A stretch of DNA of 5,645 bases from Alphaproteobacteria bacterium UBA6189 (GCA_002422745.1 DITH01000143.1:1-5645), one strand, 5' to 3'; positions 1 to 5,556 are shown, counted from the stretch's first letter. Numbers and translations: made by a program. Notes: generated by a model not told the origin, from the sequence alone.

Positions 1-20
1 CCGGGCTGCGCTACGCTCCG
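1..20 (-). tRNA. tRNA-Pro, 5' end only (cut by the window edge)
   Basis: Read on the minus strand, bases 20 to 1 look like the start of an alphaproteobacterial proline tRNA: a 7-nt acceptor 5' strand CGGAGCG, then U8-A9, a GCGC D-stem strand, A14 and a D-loop with the invariant GG. The first base C and the TAGCGCAGC block are typical of tRNA-Pro. A proline tRNA just downstream of a plsX-fabH-ihfA-merR block is also an arrangement I know from Alphaproteobacteria. The anticodon, T-arm and 3' acceptor strand lie outside the window, so the isotype rests on the 5' sequence and context. The gene starts 54 bp after the MerR gene ends. Confidence 0.72.
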
Positions 21-33
21 ACGTGCCGGTGTT

Positions 34-61
34 GTTAAAGGCCAGTGCCATACACTGCAAG
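34..61 (-). promoter_or_regulatory. possible promoter for the tRNA gene
   Basis: On the minus strand a CTTGCA hexamer (56-61) lies 16 bp before TTTAAC (34-39). This would start transcription about 7 bases upstream of the tRNA 5' end. The -35 resembles the CTTG-type boxes common in Alphaproteobacteria, but the -10 is only a partial match. A small inverted repeat CAGTG/CACTG (43-47 and 53-57) lies in the spacer. The tRNA could instead be served by read-through from the upstream operon. Confidence 0.28.
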
Positions 62-74
62 CAGTTTTCGTGTT

Positions 75-647
75 TTATGCGGCGCGGCTGGTTTTCGCTA
101 CTAGCTCGTCGCGAAGTGCGGCAAGTTCATTCCGCAGGTTGCGTAGTTTTGCCAAATCCACCGGCGATTGTACGGCGTGGGAAAATGGGCTGGGTTCCGG
201 CTCCGCCAGAATCTCGGCGATCTCGGAAAGAATGTCCGGCTCGGGCTGGCTGCTTGCCGTTACGGGCGATTCATCCGCCAGATTATCATTGCCGTGGGCG
301 GGCGGGAAACTGGCTGGCGCCCAACGATCAACCGGCACACTATCTTTGCCGCGGCTACTGACAAAGTCGCTGATCGCTTTTTGTGCGCCTTTAATCGTGT
401 AACCCTGCGTATAAAGCAGATGCTTGATCTGTTGTAACACTTCCAGATCCTGCGGGCGGTAGAAACGGCGGCCGCCGTTACGTTTTAGCGGCTTGATCTG
501 GCTGAATTTGGTTTCCCAGAAACGCAGCACATGTTGCGGAATATCGAGTAGCTCGGAAGCTTCGCTAATGGTGCGTAAGGCGTTGGGAGATTTTTCTTTG
601 GCGCCGGCCGCGTCATCCGCGAACAGCGAGAGGTCGTTTCTTGCCAT
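75..647 (-). CDS. MerR-family transcriptional regulator
   Basis: A 190-residue DNA-binding protein. Residues 25-91 form a MerR-type winged helix: [20 protein letters not shown] supplies the helix-turn-helix, and the following basic segment with [15 protein letters not shown] is the classic MerR wing signature. Residues about 100-163 are acidic and Pro/Ser-rich, probably disordered. Residues 165-185 ([17 protein letters not shown]) look like a short coiled coil for dimerisation. The protein contains no cysteine at all, so metal or thiol sensing of the classic MerR/CueR kind is unlikely. The effector and targets are unknown. An AAAGGG Shine-Dalgarno lies 6 bases before the ATG. The gene follows ihfA by 43 bp and is probably the last protein gene of the operon. 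Orthologues usually sit at this place beside ihfA in Alphaproteobacteria. Confidence 0.9.
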   Translation of the reverse strand: MARNDLSLFADDAAGAKEKSPNALRTISEASELLDIPQHVLRFWETKFSQIKPLKRNGGRRFYRPQDLEVLQQIKHLLYTQGYTIKGAQKAISDFVSSRGKDSVPVDRWAPASFPPAHGNDNLADESPVTASSQPEPDILSEIAEILAEPEPSPFSHAVQSPVDLAKLRNLRNELAALRDELVAKTSRAA

Positions 648-690
648 GGTTTACCCTTTGGGATTGTTATTTTTGGTCGAGGAGAGAATG

Positions 691-1014
691 CTAGAGCAGC
701 GAATCGTCCGGCGCAGGCGCGTGGTTCGGATTCACCGAGTTCTTGAGGATATTCGATGCATTGAATGACAGGACAGTGCGCGGTGTAATCGGCACTTCCA
801 CGCCTGTTTTAGGATTGCGGCCGACGCGTTCTTTCTTGCGGCGCAGTTTGAATGTGCCAAACGACGATAACTTGACCGAATTCCCCTCGCTCAGTGCGGC
901 GGAAATTTCTTCCAATACGGCGTCGACCAGTTGGGTCGATTCGGAAAGCGACAGGCCGATTTCACGGTAAACGGCGTTCGACAGATCGGCGCGGGTGAGT
1001 GTGCTGGTGCTCAT
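691..1014 (-). CDS. ihfA: integration host factor subunit alpha
   Basis: A 107-residue DNABII-family protein, close to the usual length of about 100. IHF is a heterodimer with IHF-beta that binds specific sites, bends DNA sharply and acts in replication, recombination and transcription. Residues 6-47 are the two helices of the dimer core. Residues 48-82 form the beta body with KLSSFGTF, and the DNA-embracing arm carries GRNPKTG (65-71) with Pro68 at its tip, the residue that intercalates in this family. It is followed by PITPR, the alpha-type form. The [17 protein letters not shown] start and the PITPR motif favour IHF-alpha over HU. An AGGAGG Shine-Dalgarno (1021-1026) lies 6 bases before the ATG and fixes the start. 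The gene begins 32 bp after the fabH stop. The beta partner gene is not in the window. Confidence 0.93.
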   Translation of the reverse strand: MSTSTLTRADLSNAVYREIGLSLSESTQLVDAVLEEISAALSEGNSVKLSSFGTFKLRRKKERVGRNPKTGVEVPITPRTVLSFNASNILKNSVNPNHAPAPDDSLL

Positions 1015-1046
1015 GCTATTCCTCCTGGACCCGAATTAACGTAACA

Positions 1047-2015
1047 TTACCACGAGGTTACACAACAGCCCCAGGTGAGTCCAGCACCAAGTGCAGGCAT
1101 AACGATAATATTTCCCTTCGCCAGCTTCCCCTCGCGGTTGGCCGCATCGAGCGCTAGCGGAATAGAGGCGGCAGAGGTATTGGCATGGCGATCGACGGTG
1201 ATCACGAATTTGCTCTCCGGAATCCTGAGCTGGCGCGCGATCATGCGGATCATACGGGCATTGGCCTGATGCGCCACCACCCAGTCGACCTGCTCTTTTT
1301 TAAGCCCTGCTTTTTCGAGCGCGGCCACGGCAATCGCCCCCATTTTCTCTACGCCGTGCCGAAACACTTCCTGCCCCTGCATGAATAAATGCCCGGCGGT
1401 TTGCGTACTGGCCGTGCCGCCATGCGTACCCAGCAGTTCGCCATATTGCCCGGCGGCATCGAGCATCAGCGAACGGATGCCCCGCCCCTCAGCTTTGTCG
1501 TCCTCGATCCCTTCGAGAATCACCGCCCCTGCCCCATCACCAAACAGAATACAGGTGCTGCGATCGCTCCAATCGAGAATCTTGCTCATCGATTCTGCGC
1601 CGATGACGAGGATACGGCGGGCGATGCCGGTTTGGATCCAACCATGGGCAACTGAGAGGGCCGAGACAAAGCCCGTGCAGGCCGCGGCAATATCGACCGC
1701 CGGGCCAGGGTTGCCCAGCGCTGCCTGCACCTTCGTTGCTACCGATGGCATCGAGCAATCGGGCGTCGAGGTGCCAACGACAATTCCGTCGATTGCGCTG
1801 GGGTCGATTCCGGCATTGGCCAGCGCTGCGCGCGCCGCGTTTATCGCCAGATGCGAGGTGAATTCCCCTTCGGCGGCAATGTGGCGGGTGACGATGCCGG
1901 TGCGTTCACGTATCCAGGCGTCGTTGGTATCGACGGTTTTGGCCAGTTCATCGTTGGTGACCTGGCGGGCTGGCAGATAACTGCCAGTCGCGGTGATGAC
2001 GGAACGAAGGCTCAT
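1047..2015 (-). CDS. fabH: beta-ketoacyl-ACP synthase III
   Basis: A 322-residue cytoplasmic enzyme (EC 2.3.1.180) that starts type II fatty acid synthesis by condensing acetyl-CoA, or another short acyl-CoA, with malonyl-ACP. The full thiolase-fold triad is visible: Cys113 in AAACTGF, His249 in VVAHQAN and Asn279 in HANTSAAS. NDAWIRERTGI (31-41) matches the CoA-pocket segment of FabH. GDGAGAV (159-165) and the C-terminal GAGLTWG (310-316) are also family signatures. Length matches the usual 317-330. Its ATG overlaps the plsX stop in an ATGA, so translation is probably coupled to plsX, giving a lipid-initiation pair: PlsX consumes acyl-ACP and FabH begins new chains. The sequence does not show which acyl-CoA primer is preferred. 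Confidence 0.97.
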   Translation of the reverse strand: MSLRSVITATGSYLPARQVTNDELAKTVDTNDAWIRERTGIVTRHIAAEGEFTSHLAINAARAALANAGIDPSAIDGIVVGTSTPDCSMPSVATKVQAALGNPGPAVDIAAACTGFVSALSVAHGWIQTGIARRILVIGAESMSKILDWSDRSTCILFGDGAGAVILEGIEDDKAEGRGIRSLMLDAAGQYGELLGTHGGTASTQTAGHLFMQGQEVFRHGVEKMGAIAVAALEKAGLKKEQVDWVVAHQANARMIRMIARQLRIPESKFVITVDRHANTSAASIPLALDAANREGKLAKGNIIVMPALGAGLTWGCCVTSW

Positions 2016-3064
2016 AGCTGGGCAACCGCCAGCGGTTCCGGTTGATCGGCATCCACCACATGGGCGAGCTCGTCGATGATCTTTTCGTTGACGTTATTTT
2101 CGACCAGCTTGATGGCGACTTTAATGGCGTTGGCGAAGCTTTTTGCATCGGCCCCGCCATGGCTTTTTACGGCGATGCCGTTGAGCCCGAGCAAGATTGC
2201 ACCGTTGAGTTTACGCGGGTCATACCGGCGCAAGGCCATACGAATGGCAGGCCGTGCGAAGAGGTAGCCAATTTTGGCAGTAAAGGAATTCTCGATCGCG
2301 TTTTTCAGCGTTTCGTAAATCAGGCGGGAAGCGCCTTCCGCTGTTTTCAATGCGATGTTGCCTGTGAAGCCGTCGGTGACCACGACATCGGTGGTGCCTT
2401 CGAGGATGTCGTTGCCCTCCACAAACCCATGGTAATGAATAGGGATGGTGCCAGAGCGCAGGATTTTATGCGCTTCTTTCACTTCCTCATGGCCTTTCAT
2501 TTCTTCCGAACCCACGTTCAGCAATCCAATACGTGGATCGTCGAGCCCCAGCACGGCGCGGGCATAGGCATCGCCCATAATGGCGAACTGCACCAGGTAG
2601 TCGGCCGTACAATCGATATTCGCGCCCATATCGAGCAGCACGACGTTCTTGCTGCGCGACGGCACGGTGGCCGTGATCGCGGGGCGGTGAATCCCGGGCA
2701 AGGTTTTCAGCACAAATTTGGCGGTCGCCATCAGCGCGCCGGTATTGCCTGCCGAAACCATGGCGCAGGCTTTGTGCTGCGCGACCGCGTCGAGCGCGTG
2801 GCGCATGCTCGACTGGCGGCCCGAGCGCAACGCAACGGATGGTTTTTCGTCCATCGCAATGACGGTATCGCTGTGAATGATTTGCGAACACGCGGCAAGT
2901 TGGCGGTTGCGTGCCACCAGCGGGCCGATGACTGATTCGCGGCCAAAGAAAATAAACCGGGCGTCGGGATAATCGCGCAGCACGAGCCGCGCACCCTGAA
3001 TCACCGATTCTGGCGCCTTATCGCCGCCCATGGCGTCGAGTGCAATGGGTAATGGTAGTGCCAT
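2012..3064 (-). CDS. plsX: phosphate acyltransferase PlsX
   Basis: A 350-residue enzyme (EC 2.3.1.274) that converts long-chain acyl-ACP plus phosphate to acyl-phosphate, the donor used by PlsY in the first acylation of glycerol-3-phosphate. It is a soluble, peripherally membrane-associated family. Motifs in order are DAMGGDKAP (10-18), VSAGNTGAL (103-111), LDMGAN (144-149), NVGSEEMKG (183-191), TDGFTGN (230-236) and LNGIAVKSHGGAD (294-306), all characteristic of PlsX. The frame stays open 15 codons further upstream, but I place the start at 3064. The protein then begins MALPLPIALDAMGGD, as relatives do, and an AGGGGG Shine-Dalgarno sits just ahead. The longer version would run into the hairpin downstream of rpmF. 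The stop overlaps the fabH start by four bases. Confidence 0.96.
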   Translation of the reverse strand: MALPLPIALDAMGGDKAPESVIQGARLVLRDYPDARFIFFGRESVIGPLVARNRQLAACSQIIHSDTVIAMDEKPSVALRSGRQSSMRHALDAVAQHKACAMVSAGNTGALMATAKFVLKTLPGIHRPAITATVPSRSKNVVLLDMGANIDCTADYLVQFAIMGDAYARAVLGLDDPRIGLLNVGSEEMKGHEEVKEAHKILRSGTIPIHYHGFVEGNDILEGTTDVVVTDGFTGNIALKTAEGASRLIYETLKNAIENSFTAKIGYLFARPAIRMALRRYDPRKLNGAILLGLNGIAVKSHGGADAKSFANAIKVAIKLVENNVNEKIIDELAHVVDADQPEPLAVAQL

Positions 3065-3073
3065 GAACCCCCT

Positions 3074-3106
3074 AAAGACAAAACAGCCGGGCAGATGTGC
3101 GCCGGC
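3074..3106 (-). terminator. hairpin with U-rich tail between rpmF and plsX (attenuator-like)
   Basis: Bases 3086-3090 (GCCGG) and 3091-3093 (GCA) pair with 3098-3100 (TGC) and 3102-3106 (CCGGC). This gives an 8-bp GC-rich stem with one bulged base (3101) and a GATG loop as written on the plus strand. In the leftward transcript the stem is followed by UGUUUUGUCUUU. It lies 12 bp after the rpmF stop and 22 bp before the plsX start. The U tract is interrupted, so partial termination is more likely than a full stop. It could also act as a 3'-end stabiliser that lets L32 be made in excess over PlsX. Confidence 0.6.
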
Positions 3107-3117
3107 CAACCCGCAAA

Positions 3118-3306
3118 TTAACGCTTCACCTTCTGGGTCGCGTCGGTAACCTTACGGCCATTGTAATAACCGTCTTTGCTGACGTGGTGCGGGCGCTTCA
3201 GTTCGCCGGTGGTTTTGTCTTCGATAATGGTGGTGCCTTCCAGCGCGAGGTGCGATTGACGCATGCCGCGGCGCGAGGGCGAGGTTTTCCGCTTCGGAAC
3301 AGCCAT
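3118..3306 (-). CDS. rpmF: 50S ribosomal protein L32
   Basis: A 62-residue, strongly basic protein of the large ribosomal subunit. The start [22 protein letters not shown] is the L32 signature, and the family's central region [15 protein letters not shown] is present at residues 39-53. Length fits the usual 56-63. It lacks the zinc-binding cysteines found in some L32 forms, so it is the C-minus type common in Proteobacteria. An AAGGA Shine-Dalgarno (3315-3319) lies 8 bases before the ATG. It is the first gene of the leftward block. Linkage of rpmF to plsX and fabH is widely conserved in bacteria and is thought to tie ribosome and membrane synthesis together. Confidence 0.96.
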   Translation of the reverse strand: MAVPKRKTSPSRRGMRQSHLALEGTTIIEDKTTGELKRPHHVSKDGYYNGRKVTDATQKVKR

Positions 3307-3374
3307 GATTGATATCCTTAAATTCTAACAGGTTACGCCATTACGTTGATGCACGCTTTGACGCGGAAGCGCGC

Positions 3375-3403
3375 ACTATAGCGGCGGTTTTTCAGAAATA
3401 AAG
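3375..3403 (-). promoter_or_regulatory. possible promoter of the rpmF-plsX-fabH-ihfA block
   Basis: On the minus strand TATAGT (3375-3380) is a good -10 candidate. The hexamer 17 bp upstream, CTTTAT (3398-3403), is a poor -35. Transcription would start near 3368 and give a leader of about 60 bases. A second -10-like TAGAAT (3322-3327) is too close to the Shine-Dalgarno to be useful. Read-through from the upstream deaminase-like gene is also possible, since I see no strong terminator between them. Confidence 0.35.
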
Positions 3404-3414
3404 CGCGAATTTGC

Positions 3415-4863
3415 CTAAGCGCGCCCGGCGCCGGTGCCCGTCCCATTAAATACATGGAGCTTTGCCAGGTCGCCCGTGCCCGAAAACAGGCCCGGCAGCA
3501 GCTCGCGCGTCATGCGAATCTGCGTGGCATCCTGCACGTCCCGGGTAGAGAGCTGTCCCGCATTGTAGGGTATAAAACCAAATTCAATGGTTTTGGTGAG
3601 TTTGGATGCACGCTTGAGCAGCCGCTCTACGGATGATTTATCGGGCGTGCGCATTACGCCCTCAGCAATAGCGGCGGGGCTGAACTCCATACTGCGCACT
3701 CGGTATACGCCTGACGTACCGAGTGCCGACATGGCATTATTTAGCGCGCCTAATTCGGCGCTGGTGCTGGCTTTATCCACCGTAGATACCGAGGCAATCC
3801 CTGCTGACCATTGTCCATCGTCCAATTGAACCGCGCTGCAACGGATCAGCCCGATCTTATCCATGATAACCTGCTTGATATGGGCCGGTGAGTAATCGCG
3901 ATCGCTATCCTTGCCCATGATCGTGCGAACTCGATCCAGGGCAGTGCGCTGGATTTCCTGCCTTAAAAAGCGGTTCAGCGCCATCGGGGAAGAAATTTTT
4001 GGGCCGTCGCGCAACAGGTCCGCCGTTTTTGTGCCAATGGCCAGCCGGTGGGTCGGCTGTAGCTCCTCCAGCTTGTAATGTGGATCGATGGTGGTGCCGT
4101 GCTCCAAATGCCGGGCGATCGTTTCGCACAACACATCAAATGCCTGACGCTGCTCGACCATCATGGCTGGTGGTAACGCAAGCGCATGGTTGGCATTGAG
4201 CTGTTCAATCGTTTGCAACCAGACTTCGCCGGGCTTTACTTCGGTAATATACCGCGCTTTTGTATTTACGCGCAGCTCCTGCCGCTCCTCATCGTTTGGC
4301 AGCATATAGATTTTACCCTCCGGGGGCATTCGCTTGATCAGCATATCTGTACAATCGCCGCACGGCGCCACCATGGGGTTTTTTGCGTTACCCCCTTTGA
4401 GGTAAAGGGCTTCGAAATCCACAAATCGCGGCTTAAAATCATCGAGCGGCAAGCCGCTGCGCCGGTGCTCACTTTTACGATTATACGCATCGCGGTCTGC
4501 CGCCACTTTTACCATCGAGCGCTCGGCGCAATGACGATGAAAGGGGCTTGAGCTATGCTCCTCCCCCGCATTACCGCTAATATAAATATCCCCTTCTTTC
4601 GTGACACCCAGCGCCGCGATGACAAAACCATTATCGCCGATGGTGCGGTGTCGATAATCGATCAGGATACGGTCAAAAATCTGCAGTTTTTCTTCTTCTG
4701 TAAAATCCTTGCGCCAATCGCTATCCGGCGCATCGCTCGGAGGAATGACCTGGACATGGTTGCTGTGAAGCTCAATAACGTATGGCTTGCCCTGCGATGC
4801 TTCGGTGACATACCCCATCGCCTTGCCGCGGTCGTGATTGGCGTCCTGATAAATTTCGATCAT
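3415..4863 (-). CDS. cytidine-deaminase-fold protein with a degenerate second deaminase domain
   Basis: A 482-residue protein that I do not recognise as a named family member. Residues about 60-195 resemble a zinc-dependent cytidine deaminase: the strands FVIAALGVTKEGDIYISGN (80-98) lead to HCAER (111-115), with Cys112 as zinc ligand and Glu114 as proton shuttle, then PCGDC (167-171), with Cys168 and Cys171 as the other ligands. Residues about 330-435 repeat the plan in eroded form: IRCSAVQLDDGQWSAGIASV, then TSAELGAL (367-374) in place of CAE, then SPAAIA (395-400) in place of PCxxC. The zinc cysteines are therefore Ser368, Ala397 and Ala400, while Glu370 is kept. An intact N-terminal domain with a dead C-terminal one is the plan of E. 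coli-type Cdd, but this protein is about 190 residues longer. No signal peptide or membrane segment is seen. The start at 4863 is chosen because the 43-codon extension to 4992 is low-complexity, Cys/Lys/Arg-rich and covers the probable promoter and operator. Met16 (4818) is an alternative. No good Shine-Dalgarno is visible. Nucleoside salvage is possible; the substrate is unknown. Confidence 0.8.
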   Translation of the reverse strand: MIEIYQDANHDRGKAMGYVTEASQGKPYVIELHSNHVQVIPPSDAPDSDWRKDFTEEEKLQIFDRILIDYRHRTIGDNGFVIAALGVTKEGDIYISGNAGEEHSSSPFHRHCAERSMVKVAADRDAYNRKSEHRRSGLPLDDFKPRFVDFEALYLKGGNAKNPMVAPCGDCTDMLIKRMPPEGKIYMLPNDEERQELRVNTKARYITEVKPGEVWLQTIEQLNANHALALPPAMMVEQRQAFDVLCETIARHLEHGTTIDPHYKLEELQPTHRLAIGTKTADLLRDGPKISSPMALNRFLRQEIQRTALDRVRTIMGKDSDRDYSPAHIKQVIMDKIGLIRCSAVQLDDGQWSAGIASVSTVDKASTSAELGALNNAMSALGTSGVYRVRSMEFSPAAIAEGVMRTPDKSSVERLLKRASKLTKTIEFGFIPYNAGQLSTRDVQDATQIRMTRELLPGLFSGTGDLAKLHVFNGTGTGAGRA

Positions 4864-4907
4864 GCCCCAGTTATACCTCACCCCCGGCCCTTTCGCCCAG
4901 CGGCGAA

Positions 4908-4937
4908 AAAATATTTCACCGAACCGTAACAAACTAA
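4908..4937 (-). promoter_or_regulatory. possible promoter of the deaminase-like gene
   Basis: On the minus strand TTAGTT (4932-4937) and TATTTT (4908-4913) are separated by 18 bp, which would start transcription near 4901 and give a leader of about 38 bases. The -35 would lie in one arm of the inverted repeat at 4931-4949, a position where a bound regulator would block polymerase. An alternative -10, TATAAC (4870-4875), sits only 6 bases before the ATG and would give a leaderless message, but it has no recognisable -35. Confidence 0.3.
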
Positions 4938-4949
4938 GCGCTTTAGTTT
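4931..4949. promoter_or_regulatory. inverted repeat, candidate MarR operator
   Basis: AAACTAA (4931-4937) and TTAGTTT (4943-4949) are perfect 7-bp arms around a 5-bp centre, GCGCT. The 19-bp site lies between the divergent deaminase-like and MarR-type genes. Its size and symmetry suit a MarR dimer, and such regulators often bind palindromes between their own gene and a divergent target. In the plus direction the arm runs into TTTTTT, so it could also form a weak terminator-like hairpin, but with only an A/T-rich stem. The regulatory role is inferred. Confidence 0.5.
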
Positions 4950-4977
4950 TTTGCTGTTTTTGGCACCCACACCGGGA

Positions 4978-5007
4978 TTGGCACGGGAACATTCGCTTGC
5001 ATTTTAC
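4978..5007 (+). promoter_or_regulatory. possible promoter of the MarR-family gene
   Basis: TTGGCA (4978-4983) is a reasonable -35. The best -10 choices are ATTTTA (5001-5006, spacing 17) or TTTTAC (5002-5007, spacing 18), both weak. Transcription would begin near 5014 and give a leader under 20 bases. The heptamer TTGGCAC also occurs 18 bp earlier at 4960-4966, so two similar boxes are repeated here. Weak -10 elements are common in alphaproteobacterial promoters, but the call remains tentative. Confidence 0.27.
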
Positions 5008-5030
5008 AACCCCTGCGCTATTGCCTGCCT

Positions 5031-5405
5031 ATGCAGGACGCCACCAAGATTCAACACGCACTCGCCCTTTGGCAGCAGGTCGTTACCCGCTCGCTTAAGG
5101 AATTACCGTACGATCTTTCGCAACGGCAGATTGCGGTTCTGCTTACCGTGTACATGGCCCCGCCACCGCACACAATCCGCTCGCTGGCCGAGGCGCTGGC
5201 GATTTCCAAGCCCGCCGTGTGCCGTGCGGTGGACACGCTTTCTGGCCTCGACCTGGTACGCCGTAAGAAAGACGAAGAGGACCGCCGCAATGTGTTCCTG
5301 CAACGCACGGTAAATGGGTCGGTATTTCTACGTGATTTCGCTGATATTATCGTACAAGTTACCCATAGCCCAACAGTAGCACCTGCGCTCAGCGAAAGCT
5401 TGTAG
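5031..5405 (+). CDS. short MarR-family transcriptional regulator
   Basis: A 124-residue winged-helix DNA-binding protein. Residues 26-43 are the first core helix region. Residues 49-72 (IRSLAEALAISKPAVCRAVDTL) form the helix-turn-helix. Residues 74-93 form the wing, with the MarR signature DRR at 84-86 in DEEDRRNVFLQR. The usual MarR protein is about 140-160 residues. Here both terminal dimerisation helices are short and the tail after about 112 (HSPTVAPALSESL) looks unstructured. It has one cysteine, Cys64, in the recognition helix, so redox sensing is possible but unproven. There is no clear Shine-Dalgarno before the ATG, and no better start in frame. It is divergent from the deaminase-like gene and probably controls it and/or itself through the inverted repeat between them. 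The ligand is unknown. Confidence 0.85.
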   Translation: MQDATKIQHALALWQQVVTRSLKELPYDLSQRQIAVLLTVYMAPPPHTIRSLAEALAISKPAVCRAVDTLSGLDLVRRKKDEEDRRNVFLQRTVNGSVFLRDFADIIVQVTHSPTVAPALSESL

Positions 5406-5411
5406 CTTCAG

Positions 5412-5456
5412 ATGGGGTCATCCCCATACGCTTATGCACATACCCTATGGTTTTTT
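5412..5456 (+). other. two mutually exclusive hairpins after the MarR-family gene
   Basis: ATGGGG (5412-5417) pairs with CCCCAT (5422-5427) around a 4-base loop. The same 3' arm overlaps CCATA (5424-5428), which can instead pair with TATGG (5446-5450), immediately followed by six T residues (5451-5456). The second form resembles a weak terminator and the first would prevent it. The pairing is read directly; any switching role is conjecture, and the second stem is only 5 bp with a 17-base loop. Confidence 0.35.
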
Positions 5457-5484
5457 GCCTTTCTCATTGAGTAGGCATTTTTTT
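5456..5484 (+). terminator. probable Rho-independent terminator of the MarR-family gene
   Basis: TGCCT (5456-5460) pairs with AGGCA (5473-5477), and inside it CTC (5463-5465) pairs with GAG (5469-5471) around an ATT loop. A run of seven T residues follows at 5478-5484. The stem is modest, with an asymmetric internal loop, but the T tract is good. The position 50 bp after the stop codon fits the end of the MarR-family transcript. Confidence 0.55.
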
Positions 5485-5494
5485 CCTATATAAC
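5467..5494 (+). promoter_or_regulatory. possible promoter for the gene starting near 5603
   Basis: TTGAGT (5467-5472) and TATAAC (5489-5494) are separated by 16 bp and give one of the best sigma-70-like matches in the window. Transcription would start near 5501 and leave a leader of about 100 bases. It overlaps the terminator stem, a compact arrangement seen elsewhere. A second option, TTGCCT (5506-5511) with TACTTT (5529-5534) at 17 bp, is weaker. Confidence 0.4.
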
Positions 5495-5503
5495 GAAAAT
5501 TAC

Positions 5504-5556
5504 ACTTGCCTTACGGCGGAATTATTGCTACTTTCACATGGTGGGCAAGTTTCGCC
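5504..5556 (+). repeat. interleaved inverted repeats in a presumed 5' leader
   Basis: ACTTGCC (5504-5510) is perfectly complementary to GGCAAGT (5544-5550). GGCGGAA (5515-5521), inside that loop, is complementary with one bulged G to TTCGCC (5551-5556), immediately after it. The order A-B-A'-B' is that of an H-type pseudoknot. The heptamer CCTATAT also occurs twice, at 5485-5491 and 5555-5561. No known riboswitch or leader class is recognised; chance pairing in 200 bases is possible. Confidence 0.3.

Noticed and set aside
1041..1061. GTAAC/GTTAC inverted repeat at the end of fabH
   Set aside because: A 5-bp A/T-rich stem without a T tract; likely chance, and ihfA follows directly.
1381..1980. 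A 199-codon plus-strand frame
   Set aside because: Antisense to fabH, with a Ser/Ala/Pro/Arg-rich composition and no recognisable domain.
2042..2935. A 297-codon open frame on the plus strand
   Set aside because: It lies wholly antisense to plsX, whose product has all the family motifs. The His/Arg/Gly/Val-rich composition is typical of an antisense shadow of a GC-biased gene.
3065..3109. PlsX start at 3109
   Set aside because: Relatives start a few residues before DAMGGD, and the internal ATG at 3064 has a strong Shine-Dalgarno. The longer start runs into the rpmF-plsX hairpin.
3403..3424. GCGCG/CGCGC hairpin as a terminator for the deaminase-like gene
   Set aside because: Only a 5-bp stem with a 12-base loop, overlapping the stop codon, and a tail (TTTATTTC) that is weak. 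Too little to call.
3415..4863. Assignment as an AvcD-type antiphage dCTP deaminase
   Set aside because: AvcD-type proteins join a P-loop kinase-like domain to the deaminase. No Walker A motif is visible, and no toxin, RNA or other defence gene is adjacent.
4864..4992. N-terminal extension of the deaminase-like gene to an ATG at 4992
   Set aside because: The 43 extra residues are Cys/Lys/Arg-rich without domain similarity and cover the inverted repeat and candidate promoters. It would leave only 38 bp to the divergent gene.
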